From Aradus depressus (taxonomy: Eukaryota; Arthropoda; Insecta; Hemiptera; Aradidae): 64,000 nt of DNA. The position numbers were made by a program, and so were the translations under genes. The DNA lies in the NCBI GenBank assembly GCA_963662175.1, contig OY759221.1, positions 15,291,027 through 15,355,026 on the forward strand. The letters run 5' to 3'. The notes beneath the pieces were generated by a model, which saw only the letters and a list, made by a program, of their open reading frames with translations, was not told where the DNA came from and made no database searches. Numbering within the stretch: position 1 is the first letter of the stretch; the number at the start of each line of letters is the position of its first letter. Shown here one piece after another: positions 62,419-64,000 of this stretch.

Positions 62419-63387
62419 ATCTGACATATCGGATCTATAATAAAAACAAACAGAATATCAATTCTTAAAACAAAAAAAAAGATATATATATATATGTAAA
62501 TAAATATTGTTAAAAAATAATCACTGAAAGTAATATAATAAAAAATATAATCGACTGTGGACTACGTAAAACGAAAGTAGTTCCGTAAGAAACAATGTTT
62601 GAATGCCCCATACAGTCAGTAACAAAAATGTTCGGACGGTTTGATTTTTCAATAAAAAATTATAATAATTAAATGCACAAGTAATAAAAAATAATTTAAA
62701 AAAATAATTAAAGCCATTTTTCAATCAAGAATAAGAATTCAAAAGTGGGTTAGGATAAAGGAAAAACAGCTTTGATTAGAACAAATAAATATTTTAATTT
62801 AATAAATTTTATAACAAGTAATGTAGGTAACAAAAATTTTCGGACAAAAATGTAAACAACTATAAATAAATTCAATGTTTTTTTTACGATTTCACAAATT
62901 CAAAAACCATAATGTTAATTAATATTTGGTTGGGTACCCTTTTTGTGTAATAACATCCGCATATAATAAAATATTCTTGTATCTCGTAACTCTTCACAAC
63001 ATAAAAAGAAATCTCAGGTCATGTAATGTCAGAAAACTAGATTTTTGTGATATGACGTTGGAAGAGAGCGACAGCAGCGCTGACCCTCGGCAGAAACCGT
63101 CCCTTCCCCCTACTCTATCCCCTCCACCTTCCCTCTAAAGAAACTAAGTACCCAATTTTTCTAATTTAAACGTTTTTTCTCCGATATTTCGACAAATAAA
63201 TGTTTCCAGATCATGTCCGTTTACTTCCATGTAATATATGTATACATATACTATTACTTTACTTTTGTTTACTTCCCTATACATATAATATATGTATACA
63301 TAATAATATGTACTAAAAATATTGTAATCGTGTGAACATCAGAGATCAATTGCATGCGTGTGTTTATGTGAGAGCTCAAACGCTTTG

Positions 63388-63470
63388 ACCTGACATCGTA
63401 CAGGCTCATGACCATCGCTTAACATCCCATCCGAAGGACGGAGTGCTTAAGTTTATTTTACCTCGCAGAT
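63388..63470 (-). mobile_element. SINE-1 internal fragment within the Tc1 relic
   Basis: CTGACATCGTACAGGCTCAT, CATCCCATCCGAAGGACGGA, TTTATTTTACCTCGCAGAT. Confidence 0.82.
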
Positions 63471-63479
63471 GAATGACAT

Positions 63480-63899
63480 TACTCCAAAAAATTTCTGAAT
63501 GATTCTGGAACTCTTTTGCGAAGCTCAATCTTTTTTTATATTTTTTTCACTCACAAACGGTTTTTGGTACTCTCCCATTATATCCTGCTTCTTTTAGAAT
63601 TCTTCGAACATTTTGTGGGTGAACTTTCTTTCCCGTTTCTCTGTATACCTCGGCGACGATCTGAGGTGCACTCCTCGAGGGCTTGTTTTTAATTTTCCGG
63701 ACAACGCTACACCTTTCTCGGTCGTTTAATACTCTTGGACGGCCAGAGGAAGATTTCAAATCTCGTGCTTATACCTTCGAATTACATCGGCTACGGTGCT
63801 TTAACTGCGGCCTACCATACCACCGATTTTGCGGACACTTAATCCTTTTTCATAATTAAAAATTATTATCTGTTGAACTTCAAAAGATGTTCGACCCAT
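63480..63899 (-). pseudogene. Tc1-like transposase, N-terminal DNA-binding half
   Basis: From ATG 63899 the minus strand encodes MGRTSFEVQQIIIFNYEKGL then SVRKIGGMVGRS, a stop, and RRYKHEI. After a frameshift the frame 63759-63547 gives SGRPRVLNDRERCSVVRKI and RRILKEAGYNGRVPK, and after another shift KPFVSEKNIKKRLSFAKEF to about 63480. This is the paired helix-turn-helix region of Tc1-like transposases, with the GRPR hook motif between the two helix-turn-helices. The DDE catalytic domain is lost except for the C-terminal KGYPTKY at 62.92 kb. At least one stop and two frameshifts make it non-functional. Confidence 0.82.
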
Positions 63900-64000
63900 C
63901 TTGACAGCAGGAAATACAAATAACTACTGAATGCAGTAATAGAAGGATATAAACACATTTCATTTGTTCGGTATTAGCGGTTGGTTGAGAAGGGATTAAA

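Larger units (their letters stand above)
62609..63990 (-). mobile_element. Tc1-like transposon, internally deleted
   Basis: The left end has two direct copies of a Tc1-type terminal motif, CAGTCAGTAACAAAAATGTT (62612) and GTAGGTAACAAAAATTTTCG (about 62828), spaced about 215 bp, as in the IR/DR group. The minus strand then holds the transposase C terminus (KGYPTKY, stop 62919-62921) and, further on, the N-terminal half (63547-63899). The catalytic middle is missing, and a SINE-1 scrap (63388-63470) lies in the gap. The right terminal repeat is not seen and may lie beyond the window. Confidence 0.7.

Overview
This window looks like AT-rich intergenic DNA from an animal genome, most likely an insect. 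The reasons are long AT-rich stretches with homopolymer runs, no operon-like gene packing, and many eukaryotic transposon relics. These include a Jockey-clade LINE, RTE-like LINE pieces, Penelope-like pieces, Tc1/mariner, hAT and Helitron-type ends, and tRNA-derived SINEs. The main SINE has a tail of CCTAA pentamers, the complement of the usual insect telomere repeat. I cannot name the species. I see no intact host protein-coding gene; two weak exon candidates are marked (3150-3402 minus, 25975-26232 plus).

Five repeat groups explain most of the window. (1) SINE-1 is a tRNA-headed SINE of about 330-350 bp with more than 20 full or partial copies on both strands. (2) Family B is a non-coding element of about 650-700 bp with more than 20 copies. 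It has an ACTTCCCCAGC / GCTGGGGAAGT inverted terminal pair, a CGGTGA-T-TCACCG hairpin and a T-run at its 3' end, and its copies repeatedly carry internal tandem arrays. (3) Family A/D is a composite repeat: a 400-600 bp D body beside a palindromic A block. (4) Penelope-like debris consists of a GIY-YIG relic at 54.1-54.3 kb and many short CTGANGA-stem-GAAA motifs that resemble hammerhead ribozymes, often inside large palindromes. (5) Small tandem arrays have units of 18, 29, 33, 36, 41, about 92, about 115 and 279 bp.

Layout: 0.5-1.4 kb, RTE-like LINE tail inside an A palindrome; 2-11 kb, alternating SINE-1, B and A/D copies; 11.6-12.3 kb, possible Helitron; 13-16 kb, MITE, second SINE family and tandem arrays; 16-24 kb, SINEs, a B copy with a 29-bp minisatellite, and a hAT BED-finger relic; 24-26 kb, LINE 3' ends; 27-31 kb, B copies and nested Penelope-like palindromes; 31-35 kb, GC-rich island, Helitron 3' end and SINEs; 36-40 kb, 36-bp array and 279-bp tandem duplication; 41.9-43.2 kb, tandem duplication with one SINE-filled and one empty unit; 43-52 kb, D, B and Penelope-like debris; 53-54.4 kb, 477-bp palindrome beside the GIY-YIG relic; 56.36-61.54 kb, complete Jockey-clade LINE on the minus strand with its target-site duplication, split by a 0.9-kb hAT-like element; 62.6-64 kb, internally deleted Tc1-like element.

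The elements do not form a pathway. The window is a layered insertion record, and several insertions can be ordered in time from target-site duplications and nesting.
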